This document shows positions 1 to 6,702 of a stretch of 18,229 bases of DNA, in pieces. Source of the DNA: Lachnospiraceae bacterium (GTDB lineage Bacteria > Bacillota_A > Clostridia > Lachnospirales > Lachnospiraceae); NCBI GenBank assembly GCA_024689605.1, contig JAILDD010000114.1:1-18229 (forward strand), written 5' to 3'. The position numbers were made by a program, and so were the translations under genes. Within the stretch, counting starts at the first letter, position 1. Every line of letters starts with the position of its first letter. The notes under the pieces were generated by a model. The model had not been told where the DNA came from, made no database searches, and saw only the letters and a list, made by a program, of their open reading frames with translations.

Positions 1-345
1 TATTCCGCATTTTTTGAATATCGAAAGAACAGATCGTAAAAAAGTTTTTCTCTTAAAATAAATAACCGCTATATCAAAAAGCAGTGACACAGCACAGGCA
101 ATAATATCCGCGGTGGTAAGGGGCTCGGAAACATTTCTTAAGAAACACGCCGGTATATATGTCATCCAGGAAAGAAGCATTGTCCCGGCAAATCCCGAGA
201 AAGGGATTATGATCATAAAGTCAGGAATACATGTTCCTTTTTTGTCATAGCTTGTTTTGCCAAAACCCCAAAGTGTCCCGAAAAAAACTGTCAGAAAACA
301 GTAACCGGTCAGTATGCAGATTATAAGATAAACTATTGCAGCCAT
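1..345 (-). CDS. Membrane protein, partial (3' end outside window)
   Basis: I do not recognise this protein. The ATG at 345 opens a frame that stays open to base 1, giving 115 N-terminal residues; the C-terminus lies outside the window. It starts with a hydrophobic helix (roughly residues 2-24, beginning MAAIVYLIICILTGY). A second hydrophobic stretch follows near 43-66 and a third near 79-97, then a Lys/Arg-rich loop, so a polytopic inner-membrane protein is likely. Only three bases separate it from the aat stop codon, so it is probably cotranscribed with aat. A weak GGGA-type ribosome site lies in the end of aat. The N-terminal hydrophobic pattern resembles large clostridial integral-membrane or glycosyltransferase-like proteins, but no diagnostic motif is visible. 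Confidence 0.7.
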   Translation of the reverse strand, partial: MAAIVYLIICILTGYCFLTVFFGTLWGFGKTSYDKKGTCIPDFMIIIPFSGFAGTMLLSWMTYIPACFLRNVSEPLTTADIIACAVSLLFDIAVIYFKRKTFLRSVLSIFKKCGI

Positions 346-348
346 GTA

Positions 349-987
349 TTATTGTCCCAATATCCCCATGTATTCCTCATAGGATATGTACTCACCGCCC
401 ATACTTTCCAGAAAGTCCGTATGGAACTGGCAGTCTATCATCGGTATTCCCGCCTCATCCAAAATCTTCGCAAGCATGACAAGAGCCAGCTTCGAACCGT
501 TCTCCCGGTCCGAATACATGCTCTCTCCAAAGAACCCCTTTCCCAGCGCTACTCCGTACAGACCGCCCGCTATCTCCCCGTCTACTTTCGATTCAACCGC
601 CAGGGCAAATCCTTTCCGGTTCAGTGCCGCATAAGCCTCTTCCATCTCATCGGTTATCCATGTTCCTACATTACTTTCACGCTTTATCCTGCATCTGTGC
701 ATTGTGTCGGAAAAGTCTCTTTCTATCACCAGCTCCACATCATGCTTTTTCATGTATTTTGTCAAAGAGCGCGATACATGTATCTTCTCCGGTCTTATTA
801 TAAACCGCTTTTTCGGACACCACCACATAATGGGCTGTTCAGGTCCGTACCAGGGAAATATGCCATGGGAATATGCCAGCAGCAGCCGGTCTTCACTCAG
901 ATCACCGCCAACAGCCAGCAGTCCGTCATCATCCGCAAGGGAAGGATTGGGAAACGCTATTCTGTTTTCATCAAGCATAAATACCAT
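349..987 (-). CDS. aat: Leucyl/phenylalanyl-tRNA-protein transferase
   Basis: This cytoplasmic enzyme moves Leu or Phe from charged tRNA onto proteins with N-terminal Arg or Lys, marking them for ClpS/ClpAP degradation (N-end rule). The family signature is clear: FPNPSLADDDGLLAVGGDLS, then LLLAYSHGIFPWY, then PIMWWCPKKR. C-terminal blocks include GGLYGVALGKGFFGESMYS and DCQFHTDFLESMGG. An ATG at 1014 gives a 221-residue frame, but its first nine codons lie in the thrS terminator hairpin. Family members usually reach FP.P within about 10-15 residues, so the ATG at 987 (213 residues) or 978 is more likely. AAAAGA just before 987 is a weak ribosome site. It lies downstream of thrS and may depend on read-through. 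The family assignment is secure; the exact start is not. Confidence 0.93.
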   Translation of the reverse strand: MVFMLDENRIAFPNPSLADDDGLLAVGGDLSEDRLLLAYSHGIFPWYGPEQPIMWWCPKKRFIIRPEKIHVSRSLTKYMKKHDVELVIERDFSDTMHRCRIKRESNVGTWITDEMEEAYAALNRKGFALAVESKVDGEIAGGLYGVALGKGFFGESMYSDRENGSKLALVMLAKILDEAGIPMIDCQFHTDFLESMGGEYISYEEYMGILGQ

Positions 988-993
988 TCTTTT

Positions 994-1030
994 ATAAAAA
1001 GGGTTGCCGCTCATAGTTGTGCGGCAGCCC
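994..1030 (-). terminator. Intrinsic terminator after thrS
   Basis: Ten-base arms at 1001-1010 and 1021-1030 (gggttgccgc / gcggcagccc) pair with one G-T wobble around a ten-base loop. On the minus strand the hairpin is followed by TTTTTAT (994-1000), a standard Rho-independent terminator 67 bases after the thrS stop. The plus-strand side also has a TCTTTTT tract, so it could act both ways. It overlaps the first codons of the longest possible aat frame, which argues for a later aat start. Confidence 0.8.
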
Positions 1031-1097
1031 TCTTTTTAGCATGCTTTGTTCCTGTACAGACCATTAACCGGTTCACTGACAAGAACACTTTTCGGGT

Positions 1098-2912
1098 TTA
1101 TTCCTGGCTCTCGATCAGGTCTATGCAGTGTGTCTCGTTCATCTTTTTGCAGATCTCAATGAACTTATCAAGAGGCACGTCACGCATCTGCTTGTTTCCG
1201 CGGATATTGACTGATACATTGCGGTTCTCTGCTTCGCTGTTACCCAGCACCAGAACATAGGGATCACGATAGTTCCTGAAGGTCTTGATCTTGTCCTTCA
1301 TGTTCTTGTCGCTGTAGTCAGCCTCGACTCTTATGCGGTTCTTACGGCAGATTTCAACCACTTCTTTCGCGTAGTCATTATTCTCCACACGGATAGGCAC
1401 AACACCTACCTGATAAGGACTTAACCAGAAGGGGAATGAGCCCTTGAAGTTCTCAATCAGTATTCCGATGAAACGTTCAAAGGAACCGAAGATAGCCCTG
1501 TGAACCATTACCGGACGCTGCATTGAGCTGTCTGATGCAACATACTTCATATCAAAATTAAGGGGCAGCTGATAGTCAAGTTGTATGGTTCCCATCTGCC
1601 ACTCACGGCCGATGCAGTCCTTCATCTTCAGGTCGATCTTAGGGCCGTAGAAAGCACCGTCTCCCTCGTTTATCTCATAACCGCCCTCGCCGTACTTGTT
1701 GTCAAGTATTCTCTTAAGAGCTGCTTCAGCGGCATTCCAGTCGTTGATGTCCCCCATGTAGTCATCAGGTCTTGTGGAAAGCTCGGCTATATAGGAAAGA
1801 CCGAATGTAGAATAGATCTCGCCGGCGATATCCATGATATCTCCGATTTCTTCCTCTATCTGTTCCTGCATGATAAGGTTATGTGAGTCATCCTGACGGA
1901 ATTCCTGGACTCTGAGAAGTCCGTTTAACTCACCGGATTTTTCCCTTCTGTGTATCACATCAAGCTCATTAAAACGCAACGGAAGATCCTTGTAGCTGCG
2001 CTGCTTGTTCTGATAAACCTTTATTGCATTAGGACAGTTCATGGGCTTTGCGGCAAACATGCGGTCCTCATCCTCTATATCTACAAGAGAGGAAGCTCTG
2101 TCGTCTACCGGGTTATCCTTTGCGGGAGGAACAAGGAACATATTCTTTTTATAATGTCCCCAGTGGCCGGATGTTTCCCACAGGCTCTTGCTGTTAAGAA
2201 CCGGTGCTGATATCTCTGTGTATCCGTGTCTTTCATGTATCTCACGCCAGTAGTCGATAAGCGCATTGTACATTTTCCAACCGCGGGGCAGCCAGTAAGG
2301 CATTCCGGGTGCAGTCTCGTCAAACATAAAGAGCTCCATCTGGGGACCAAGTTTCTTATGGTCACGCTCCATGGCCTCCTTTATCATGGCAAGATGTTCC
2401 TTTAATTCCTTCTTGTCAGGAAATGCATATACATATATACGCTGCAGCTGGTCTCTCTTTTCATCGCCTCTCCAGTAGGAACCTGAAACGGACTTGATCT
2501 GGAAAGCAGCATTCATCAGAAGCTGGGAGTTGTCAACGTGAGGTCCGCGGCAGAGATCCACGAAATCGTCACCTGTATAATAAACCGTAAGAAGCTCATC
2601 TTCGGGAAGGTCATTTATAAGTTCAAGCTTGAACTTCTGGTTTTCAAAAAGCTTAAGGGCGCCAGCACGGGATATCTCCTCACGCCTCCAGTCCTCACGG
2701 CGCTTTATGATCTCACGCATTTTTTCTTCAATAGCCTTGAAATCATCGTTTACGACTGTGCGGGGCAGAGTGAAATCATAATAGAAACCATCTGCTATCT
2801 GCGGACCTATCGCATACTGCACATTTTCCTTACCGAATATCTCGATCACAGCCTTGGCTAAGATATGAGCAAGCGAATGTCTGTACACTTCCAATAATTC
2901 TTCCTTTTCCAT
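1098..2912 (-). CDS. thrS: Threonyl-tRNA synthetase, TGS-less form
   Basis: It charges tRNA-Thr with threonine. The protein has 604 residues against about 640 for the common form and begins directly at the editing domain: HSLAH (H12, H16) and CRGPH (C121, H125) are the editing-site residues. The usual ~60-residue N-terminal TGS domain is absent, and the start is firm because AAGGAGGAATAATT precedes the ATG. The class II core follows: MNCPN with Zn ligand C293, motif 2 around RFNELDVIHRREKSG, QDDSH with H344, and MVHRAIFGSFER with H471. The anticodon-binding domain occupies about 500-590. There is a longer than usual acidic segment (about 262-288) before MNCPN, which reads MNCPN rather than the common MNCPGH. 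Expression is controlled by the T-box leader upstream, and a hairpin terminator follows. Confidence 0.97.
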   Translation of the reverse strand: MEKEELLEVYRHSLAHILAKAVIEIFGKENVQYAIGPQIADGFYYDFTLPRTVVNDDFKAIEEKMREIIKRREDWRREEISRAGALKLFENQKFKLELINDLPEDELLTVYYTGDDFVDLCRGPHVDNSQLLMNAAFQIKSVSGSYWRGDEKRDQLQRIYVYAFPDKKELKEHLAMIKEAMERDHKKLGPQMELFMFDETAPGMPYWLPRGWKMYNALIDYWREIHERHGYTEISAPVLNSKSLWETSGHWGHYKKNMFLVPPAKDNPVDDRASSLVDIEDEDRMFAAKPMNCPNAIKVYQNKQRSYKDLPLRFNELDVIHRREKSGELNGLLRVQEFRQDDSHNLIMQEQIEEEIGDIMDIAGEIYSTFGLSYIAELSTRPDDYMGDINDWNAAEAALKRILDNKYGEGGYEINEGDGAFYGPKIDLKMKDCIGREWQMGTIQLDYQLPLNFDMKYVASDSSMQRPVMVHRAIFGSFERFIGILIENFKGSFPFWLSPYQVGVVPIRVENNDYAKEVVEICRKNRIRVEADYSDKNMKDKIKTFRNYRDPYVLVLGNSEAENRNVSVNIRGNKQMRDVPLDKFIEICKKMNETHCIDLIESQE

Positions 2913-2950
2913 AATTATTCCTCCTTATTTTTATGGTTGATTAGTAACAA

Positions 2951-2978
2951 ATAAAAAATCCCCTGCAAAAAGCAAGGG
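2951..2978 (-). terminator. T-box leader (attenuation) terminator of thrS
   Basis: On the minus strand CCCTTGC and GCAGGGG pair (one T-G wobble) around a TTTTT loop, followed by ATTTTTTAT. It sits between the T-box sequence and the thrS ribosome site, the expected position for the hairpin that forms when tRNA-Thr is charged. Confidence 0.88.
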
Positions 2979-3180
2979 ACGCATATTCTGCGCGGTTCCA
3001 CCCAAATTGCCACACTGCCTTCATCAGGTAAATGCAGCCACTCTTTATGACGATAACGGTGTCGGCCGGACTTGATTGGAGTCTCTCAGAGGCGGTCTTC
3101 AACGGTGTCCGAAAAGGCTGCTCTCAGCATATGCAGCCGTCTCTGTTAACGGATGGTACCGTCTACTCTTCTCTTCAACG
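2953..3180 (-). promoter_or_regulatory. T-box riboswitch, threonine-responsive, controlling thrS
   Basis: The minus strand carries the T-box core GGGTGGAACCGCG at 2991-3003, then a small CGCA/TGCG hairpin and CGTCCC leading into the attenuator. About 170 bases of leader lie upstream with a Stem I-like layout: AGAGTA near the 5' end, CAGAGA, a GGCTGC/GCAGCC distal stem, and TTGAAGACCGCCTCTGAG on the 3' side. ACC at 3094-3096 in that last block is the likely threonine specifier codon. The T-box variable base is A (TGGA), which would pair with a U73 discriminator, compatible with threonine tRNAs of Bacillus type. In this family uncharged tRNA stabilises the antiterminator and allows thrS transcription. 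The 5' limit is approximate. Confidence 0.93.
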
Positions 3181-3199
3181 ATTTGATATTCAATTGTAA

Positions 3200-3270
3200 A
3201 GCAAGTGACGGGAATCGAACCCGCGTCCTCAGCTTGGGAAGCTGATGTTCTACCATTGAACCACACCTGC
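3200..3270 (-). tRNA. tRNA-Gly (anticodon CCC)
   Basis: A 71-base cloverleaf reads from 3270 to 3200. The acceptor arm is GCAGGTG/CACTTGC with one G-T pair. The D arm contains GTTCAATGGTAGAAC. The anticodon arm is TCAGC-TTCCCAA-GCTGA with anticodon CCC (bases 3236-3238), which reads GGG. The T loop is TTCGATT. The discriminator is U, as expected for glycine, and CCA is not encoded. Its promoter is immediately upstream. Only about 20 bases separate its 3' end from the thrS T-box leader and no terminator lies between, so tRNA and leader are probably made as one transcript and processed. Confidence 0.95.
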
Positions 3271-3272
3271 GT

Positions 3273-3299
3273 AACAGTTGTTATTCTATGACAACTGTT
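3273..3299. repeat. Inverted repeat over the tRNA-Gly promoter -10 region
   Basis: A perfect nine-base inverted repeat, aacagttgt (3273-3281) and acaactgtt (3291-3299), has a nine-base centre that contains the -10 hexamer. Its position suits an operator or a cruciform, but no T-run follows it, so it is not a terminator. No regulator with this target is known to me. Confidence 0.75.
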
Positions 3300-3311
3300 T
3301 AAAAAAATCAA
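3283..3311 (-). promoter_or_regulatory. Sigma-A promoter of tRNA-Gly (and probably thrS)
   Basis: On the minus strand TTGATT (3306-3311), a 17-base spacer and TAGAAT (3283-3288) form a good sigma-A promoter. The predicted start is near 3276, only a few bases before the mature tRNA 5' end. I see no convincing separate promoter between the tRNA and the T-box leader. Confidence 0.7.
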
Positions 3312-3339
3312 GCATAACCGATCCGGTTCCGGCCTGCTT
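3301..3339 (-). terminator. Probable terminator of the 3339-3746 gene
   Basis: Directly after the stop codon the minus strand has an interrupted stem: AAGCA pairs with TGCTT outside, and AACCG pairs with CGGTT around a GAT loop, with an unpaired GGCCGG on one side. It is followed by GATTTTTTTAAAC. The T-run overlaps the -35 element of the tRNA promoter. Confidence 0.5.
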
Positions 3340-3746
3340 CAGTTACGGCGCCTGCGGTCTTCCCGCTGAGATCTCTTGCCGTTCTGATTCTTCCCACCCT
3401 GCATCATTTCTTCATCAGAAGGAAGATTCATGGTCTCCACTATCTTCCAGGATTCTTTCATTGGAAGTTCACCGTTTACACGTGCTATGTCATCCCTGGT
3501 AGGCTCTGCGGTCAGGCCGGCAGCCTTTCTTGTCTCCACATACTCCATGAGATCCTTTTTGTGTATCGTAAGGGTTGCAAGCTCCCACTCTATTCTTTTC
3601 AAAGTAGCCTTATCATTCAGTGCCAGGGCACGCTCATATTCTTCTATCGTTTCGATTTTGATATTCTCCACGAAATTGCTCTTTACAGGCTTCTTCGCAT
3701 CATCCTCATGCTCTGTGAGGACTTTCTGTTCAAATATATCATCCAT
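3339..3746 (-). CDS. Hypothetical protein, 135 aa, charged helical
   Basis: Function unknown. The protein is soluble and highly charged with no signal peptide or membrane helix. Residues about 28-75 (from NIKIETIEEYERALALND through the following Lys/Glu-rich stretch) look helical. The C-terminal 20 residues are strongly basic (GKRSQREDRRRRN) and may bind nucleic acid or be disordered. The start is supported by GAAGGAGGC nine bases before the ATG, and by an extended -10 element (TGATATAAT) just upstream. It follows the equally unknown 77-residue gene in the same direction. A real gene is likely because of the ribosome site, promoter and terminator-like hairpin, but I see no family motif. Confidence 0.72.
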   Translation of the reverse strand: MDDIFEQKVLTEHEDDAKKPVKSNFVENIKIETIEEYERALALNDKATLKRIEWELATLTIHKKDLMEYVETRKAAGLTAEPTRDDIARVNGELPMKESWKIVETMNLPSDEEMMQGGKNQNGKRSQREDRRRRN

Positions 3747-3769
3747 AAATTTATTGCCTCCTTCGGGGC

Positions 3770-3778
3770 ATTATATCA
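3770..3778 (-). promoter_or_regulatory. Candidate extended -10 promoter for the 3339-3746 gene
   Basis: The minus strand reads TGATATAAT, a perfect TATAAT with the TGn extension, but no good -35 element. The predicted start falls at or just before the ribosome site, giving a very short leader. Confidence 0.4.
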
Positions 3779-3822
3779 GAAAGAGAATCCTTTTACCATA
3801 AAAACACCTGCCGGGATCACGT

Positions 3823-4056
3823 TCACGCTTTCGGCATCATTGACTTCATCAACGCCAGGAACTCCAGATCTGATTGTGTTAATTTTAGATTTGACTCTAA
3901 CTTTTTACCTTCCGGTGTCGTCACGGCGATCTCTATCACGCTGCCCTCGACGAGAGCCCCCTGGGATACCGCATTGACAAAGGGAAGAAATTTTGGGTGA
4001 TTAGCAGAAAAAGTCTGCCAGGCCTGAGCGATTTTCATCATTTCCATAGGATTCAT
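3823..4056 (-). CDS. Small conserved-type hypothetical protein, 77 aa
   Basis: No function can be assigned. The sequence begins MNPMEMMKIAQAWQTFSANH. An amphipathic N-terminal helix is followed by a short strand-rich middle containing EGSVIEIAVTTPEGKKL and a C-terminal helix ending LALMKSMMPKA. Its length and layout resemble small single-domain proteins that I recall as common, uncharacterised genes in Lachnospiraceae; that is memory and not a search result. AGGAGG lies 13 bases before the ATG, a little far. An AT-rich spacer with repeats and a candidate promoter is upstream. The 3339-3746 gene follows after 76 bases. Confidence 0.7.
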   Translation of the reverse strand: MNPMEMMKIAQAWQTFSANHPKFLPFVNAVSQGALVEGSVIEIAVTTPEGKKLESNLKLTQSDLEFLALMKSMMPKA

Positions 4057-4076
4057 AACGTTTACATAACCTCCTA

Positions 4077-4142
4077 AAATCTGAATTTATTATTTCATAT
4101 CAGCCTTGTAAATTCACATAACTGATTAAATCTGAATTTACA
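4077..4142. repeat. Direct and inverted repeats upstream of the 77-aa gene
   Basis: The 13-mer aaatctgaattta occurs at 4077-4089 and again at 4128-4140. Separately, tgtaaattc (4107-4115) and gaatttaca (4134-4142) form a perfect nine-base inverted repeat. The copies overlap the candidate -10 and -35 elements. AT-richness raises the chance of coincidence. Confidence 0.6.
4084..4112 (-). promoter_or_regulatory. Candidate promoter of the 77-aa gene
   Basis: On the minus strand TTTACA (4107-4112), a 17-base spacer and TAAATT (4084-4089) give a plausible sigma-A promoter with a start near 4077, just before the AGGAGG site. In such AT-rich DNA other matches are possible. Confidence 0.4.
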
Positions 4143-4267
4143 GCCATCATATTCAATTTTTATGTTAATCGCATTTATTATATTTACATTTAATTATTTA
4201 AATATCGTTTATTGAATTTTACATTAACATCTCATCTTTTTTCACCACCGGCTATATATGAGAAGCT

Positions 4268-5022
4268 TTAATTTTCTCTCCCGTTAGTCCTGCGTCTTTT
4301 CTTTTTTGACTTATGTCCGATAAGCAGCATCAGGCTCCTTGGCATTATTTCCACTGATCCCTCAGCCTTCATTCCTGCCCCGGCATTCTTTTTTACGCCA
4401 GCTGAATAAGCAACAATTTCCCATTGCATACCTTCCGGAATTGATGGAAGTTCAAAGGTCATGTTCTCCCAGTATGCATTTACCGCACAGTAGATGAAAG
4501 CACCTTTGTAAAGCTGCGCACATGTGCCTCATAGATCACAAGATCCTTCATCGGGATTTCAAGAGGCTTGTCTCCCTCCCAGTCGTAATCTTCAAGTATC
4601 ACACGTCCTCTGTGCTGAAAGGGATCATCCGGATCAGGATCTTTTCCCCATACATCCCTTCCGCTCACAAGCTTGGCATAGGGATCAAGCAGGATCTTCT
4701 CCTTATCAAAGCGGTATCCGGCCTCAGGATCATAGGGACCGTCCATACAATAGCCATACTCTACGTCTTCTATATCCAGTCCGTAAACTATCATTGAAAA
4801 CACATTCCCTATCCTGAAATCATCAGGAAACGGAATCCTTGCAAAAGGTTCTTTCATTCCATGATGAAAAAGCAGAAGTTCACAGGAAACAGCATCTCTG
4901 GAAAAAATCGAAAAATTAATCCCGTTATTGCCAACTACACTGGCCCCAAAGGGCTGAACCCGACCGCAGCGATACTTTATTCCGTTTAATTCATGTGTGG
5001 GAAATTCATCGATCCTTATCAT
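4268..5022 (-). pseudogene. glgX: Glycogen debranching enzyme (GlgX/isoamylase type) with catalytic core deleted
   Basis: The ATG at 5022, after GGAAGAGATAAAT, opens an N-terminal CBM48-type region: GRVQPFGASVVGNNGINFSI, then YGYCMDGPYDPEAGYRFD, then LLDPYAKLVSG and DLVIYEAHVRSFTK. The normal family continues into the GH13 barrel, but here the frame reaches TAA seven codons after SFTK. From about 4507, one base out of frame, the sequence resumes as the family C-terminus (GAFIYCAVNAYWEN, TFELPSIPEGMQWEI, EIMPRSLMLLIGHK) and stops at 4268. Some 400-450 residues, including all catalytic residues, are missing and the junction shifts the frame. The join lies at 4503-4508 (AAAGG), so deletion at a short homology, or a misassembly, is possible. 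The product cannot be a debranching enzyme. Confidence 0.88.
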
Positions 5023-5095
5023 ATTTATCTCTTCCGACTGTCCATACCTTAGCCAGCCTTTAACAACATTTGCTTCAGACTTTACATAAACATCA

Positions 5096-5944
5096 TTATC
5101 TCCTGACAAGCCGGCCAGCCAGCTCACAGGCAATATAAAGAATTATGTCCATCATCACTATAGTAGCTCCGGGCGGAAACGAACATATAACCGATATGCC
5201 TATCCCGCTCACAGCGCAGATAACTGCCATTATGGAGGAAAAAAACATCACGCTTTTAAAACTCCTGAAAAGCCTCATAGCTGACAGCGCAGGGAAAACC
5301 ACCAGCGCCGATATCAGCAGCGAGCCAACCAATTTCATCCCCAGCACTATGACCACTGCCGTCAGCACTGCAAGCAGCCCTCTGTAGAAAAAAGTCTTCA
5401 TTCCTGTTGCCTCGCTGAAATTCTCATCAAAGGTGACTGCAAAAATACGGTTATAGAAAAAGATGAACACCAGCATCACCACGATTGAAAAACCAAGACA
5501 GATAAAAACATCTGCCGGCTTAAGCGTAAGTATGGAAGTGGATCCGAACAGTGTAGTACAAACATCACCGGATACGTTAGACGATACAGAAAACACATTC
5601 ATTATAAGATAGCCCATAGCAAGCGCACCCGTGGAAAGCATGGCAATCGCAGCGTCACCTTTTATCCGTGCATTCCTCCCCATTCCGATCAGGAGCATAG
5701 CCACAAGCACGGTCACCGGAAGTACCACCAGAGTGTTCTGAGTGACCCCCAGGGCTGTAGCAACAGCCAGTGCGCCAAATGCCACATGGGACAGACCATC
5801 CCCTATGAATGAATAACGCTTTAAGACAAGTGTTACTCCCAGCAGCGCGGCACATAAGGAAATAAGGGCCACAACGACCAGCGCAAACCACACAAAAGGG
5901 AATGAAAGATAAAATAAAAACTGCTGTATGATATTCCCGTACAT
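5096..5944 (-). CDS. Metal ABC transporter permease (ZnuB/MntB/TroC family)
   Basis: This is the membrane subunit of a zinc or manganese importer. The diagnostic GDGLSHVAFG follows the first membrane segments, and about eight hydrophobic helices cover the protein, with the family-typical GMKLVGSLLISALVVFP near the C-terminus. A TTG at 5950 could start the frame, but GGAG is only two bases from it; the ATG at 5944 has a proper eight-base spacing and is preferred (282 residues). That puts it two bases after the ATPase stop, so the two are translationally coupled. No substrate-binding lipoprotein gene is seen in this operon, so the complete importer must use one encoded elsewhere. Zn versus Mn cannot be decided from the sequence. 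Confidence 0.93.
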   Translation of the reverse strand: MYGNIIQQFLFYLSFPFVWFALVVVALISLCAALLGVTLVLKRYSFIGDGLSHVAFGALAVATALGVTQNTLVVLPVTVLVAMLLIGMGRNARIKGDAAIAMLSTGALAMGYLIMNVFSVSSNVSGDVCTTLFGSTSILTLKPADVFICLGFSIVVMLVFIFFYNRIFAVTFDENFSEATGMKTFFYRGLLAVLTAVVIVLGMKLVGSLLISALVVFPALSAMRLFRSFKSVMFFSSIMAVICAVSGIGISVICSFPPGATIVMMDIILYIACELAGRLVRR

Positions 5945-5946
5945 TT

Positions 5947-6702
5947 TCAATTCTCCGGCTTATGGTATTCTGCCATATAATGTTTCCTGCTGTCTCTGGG
6001 ATGTGAATTAAGTCCCAGTTTATAATACGCCTTGCTCCTCACATAATCTTCTGTCTTGCCAAAATAAAGCTGTTTGTGTTCACCGATCTGAAGTATATGA
6101 TCCGAATCACTCAATGCTGCATGCATATCATGGGATACCATGATTATGGTAACCCCTTCATCGTGAAGCTTTCTCACCGATTCATAAAATTCTTTTGCCG
6201 CCTTGGGATCCAGGCCGCTTACGGGTTCATCAAGTATAAGCAGCTTATCTGCTGCGCAGAAAGCCCTTGCCAAAAGCACTCTCTGCTGCTGTCCTCCCGA
6301 AAGATTTCTGTAGCTCTTTTTTGCCAGGCCTGTTATGTCCAGCTTTTTCATTGCTTCGTCAGCCCGCTTCTTTTCCTTCTTTCCGTAAAATGGTTTAAGT
6401 CCCATCCTTGAAAGGTTTCCGGACATCACTATCTCCCTGACACTAGCAGGAAAGTCCCTCTGCACAATAGTCTGCTGCGGCAGATACCCCACCTCATTCC
6501 TCTTAAGTTCATCACTGAATTTTAATTCTCCCCCTGCAGGCTTTATAAGACTCAGCATGGTCTTCATAAGAGTGCTCTTCCCCGCACCGTTTTCTCCGAC
6601 GATACAGAGATAGTCACCCTTCTCAACAGTAAAATCAATATGCTCCGCAACTATACCGTCATCGTATCCCAGAGTAAGATCGTTACATTCAATATAGGTC
6701 AT
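5947..6702 (-). CDS. Metal ABC transporter ATP-binding protein (ZnuC/MntA type)
   Basis: This is the cytoplasmic ATPase that drives the adjacent ZnuB-type permease. Seen in order: Walker A GENGAGKS (36-43), Q-loop around Q76-Q77, signature LSGGQQQR (134-141), Walker B LLILDEP (154-160), D-loop SGLD (162-165) and switch H191. At 251 residues it has the normal length plus a short polar C-terminal tail ending HYMAEYHKPEN. AAGGAAG precedes the ATG, which overlaps the SDR stop codon by four bases (ATGA). The gene order SDR-ATPase-permease suggests one transcript. The C-terminal histidines (H234, H241, H247) could bind metal, but that is speculation. Confidence 0.94.
   Translation of the reverse strand: MTYIECNDLTLGYDDGIVAEHIDFTVEKGDYLCIVGENGAGKSTLMKTMLSLIKPAGGELKFSDELKRNEVGYLPQQTIVQRDFPASVREIVMSGNLSRMGLKPFYGKKEKKRADEAMKKLDITGLAKKSYRNLSGGQQQRVLLARAFCAADKLLILDEPVSGLDPKAAKEFYESVRKLHDEGVTIIMVSHDMHAALSDSDHILQIGEHKQLYFGKTEDYVRSKAYYKLGLNSHPRDSRKHYMAEYHKPEN

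Larger units (their letters stand above)
4057..4267. other. AT-rich intergenic spacer
   Basis: About 210 bases, very AT-rich, between the glycogen-debranching remnant and the 77-residue gene. It holds the candidate promoter and repeats listed separately. I see no RNA gene and no coding frame. No clear terminator follows the debranching remnant. Confidence 0.7.

Noticed and set aside
352..1260. Long plus-strand open frame of about 300 codons opposite aat and the end of thrS
   Set aside because: It lies antisense to two clearly recognised genes, has no family-like sequence, and is rich in His/Cys/Tyr/Ser runs typical of a shadow frame.
3200..3270. tRNA-Gly as an integration site for a mobile element
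   Set aside because: No second copy of the tRNA 3' end and no integrase gene are in the window; neighbours are housekeeping genes.
3099..3311. Open frame of 70 codons across the tRNA and T-box leader
   Set aside because: It coincides with a well-formed tRNA and a riboswitch, so coding use is very unlikely.
4057..4267. AT-rich spacer considered as a replication origin or attachment site
   Set aside because: No DnaA-box cluster, no integrase and no duplicated tRNA end are present.
4480..5133. Longer start of the debranching remnant at 5133
   Set aside because: It would overlap the end of the metal permease, and the extra residues are unlike the family; ATG 5022 has a ribosome site and the expected N-terminus.
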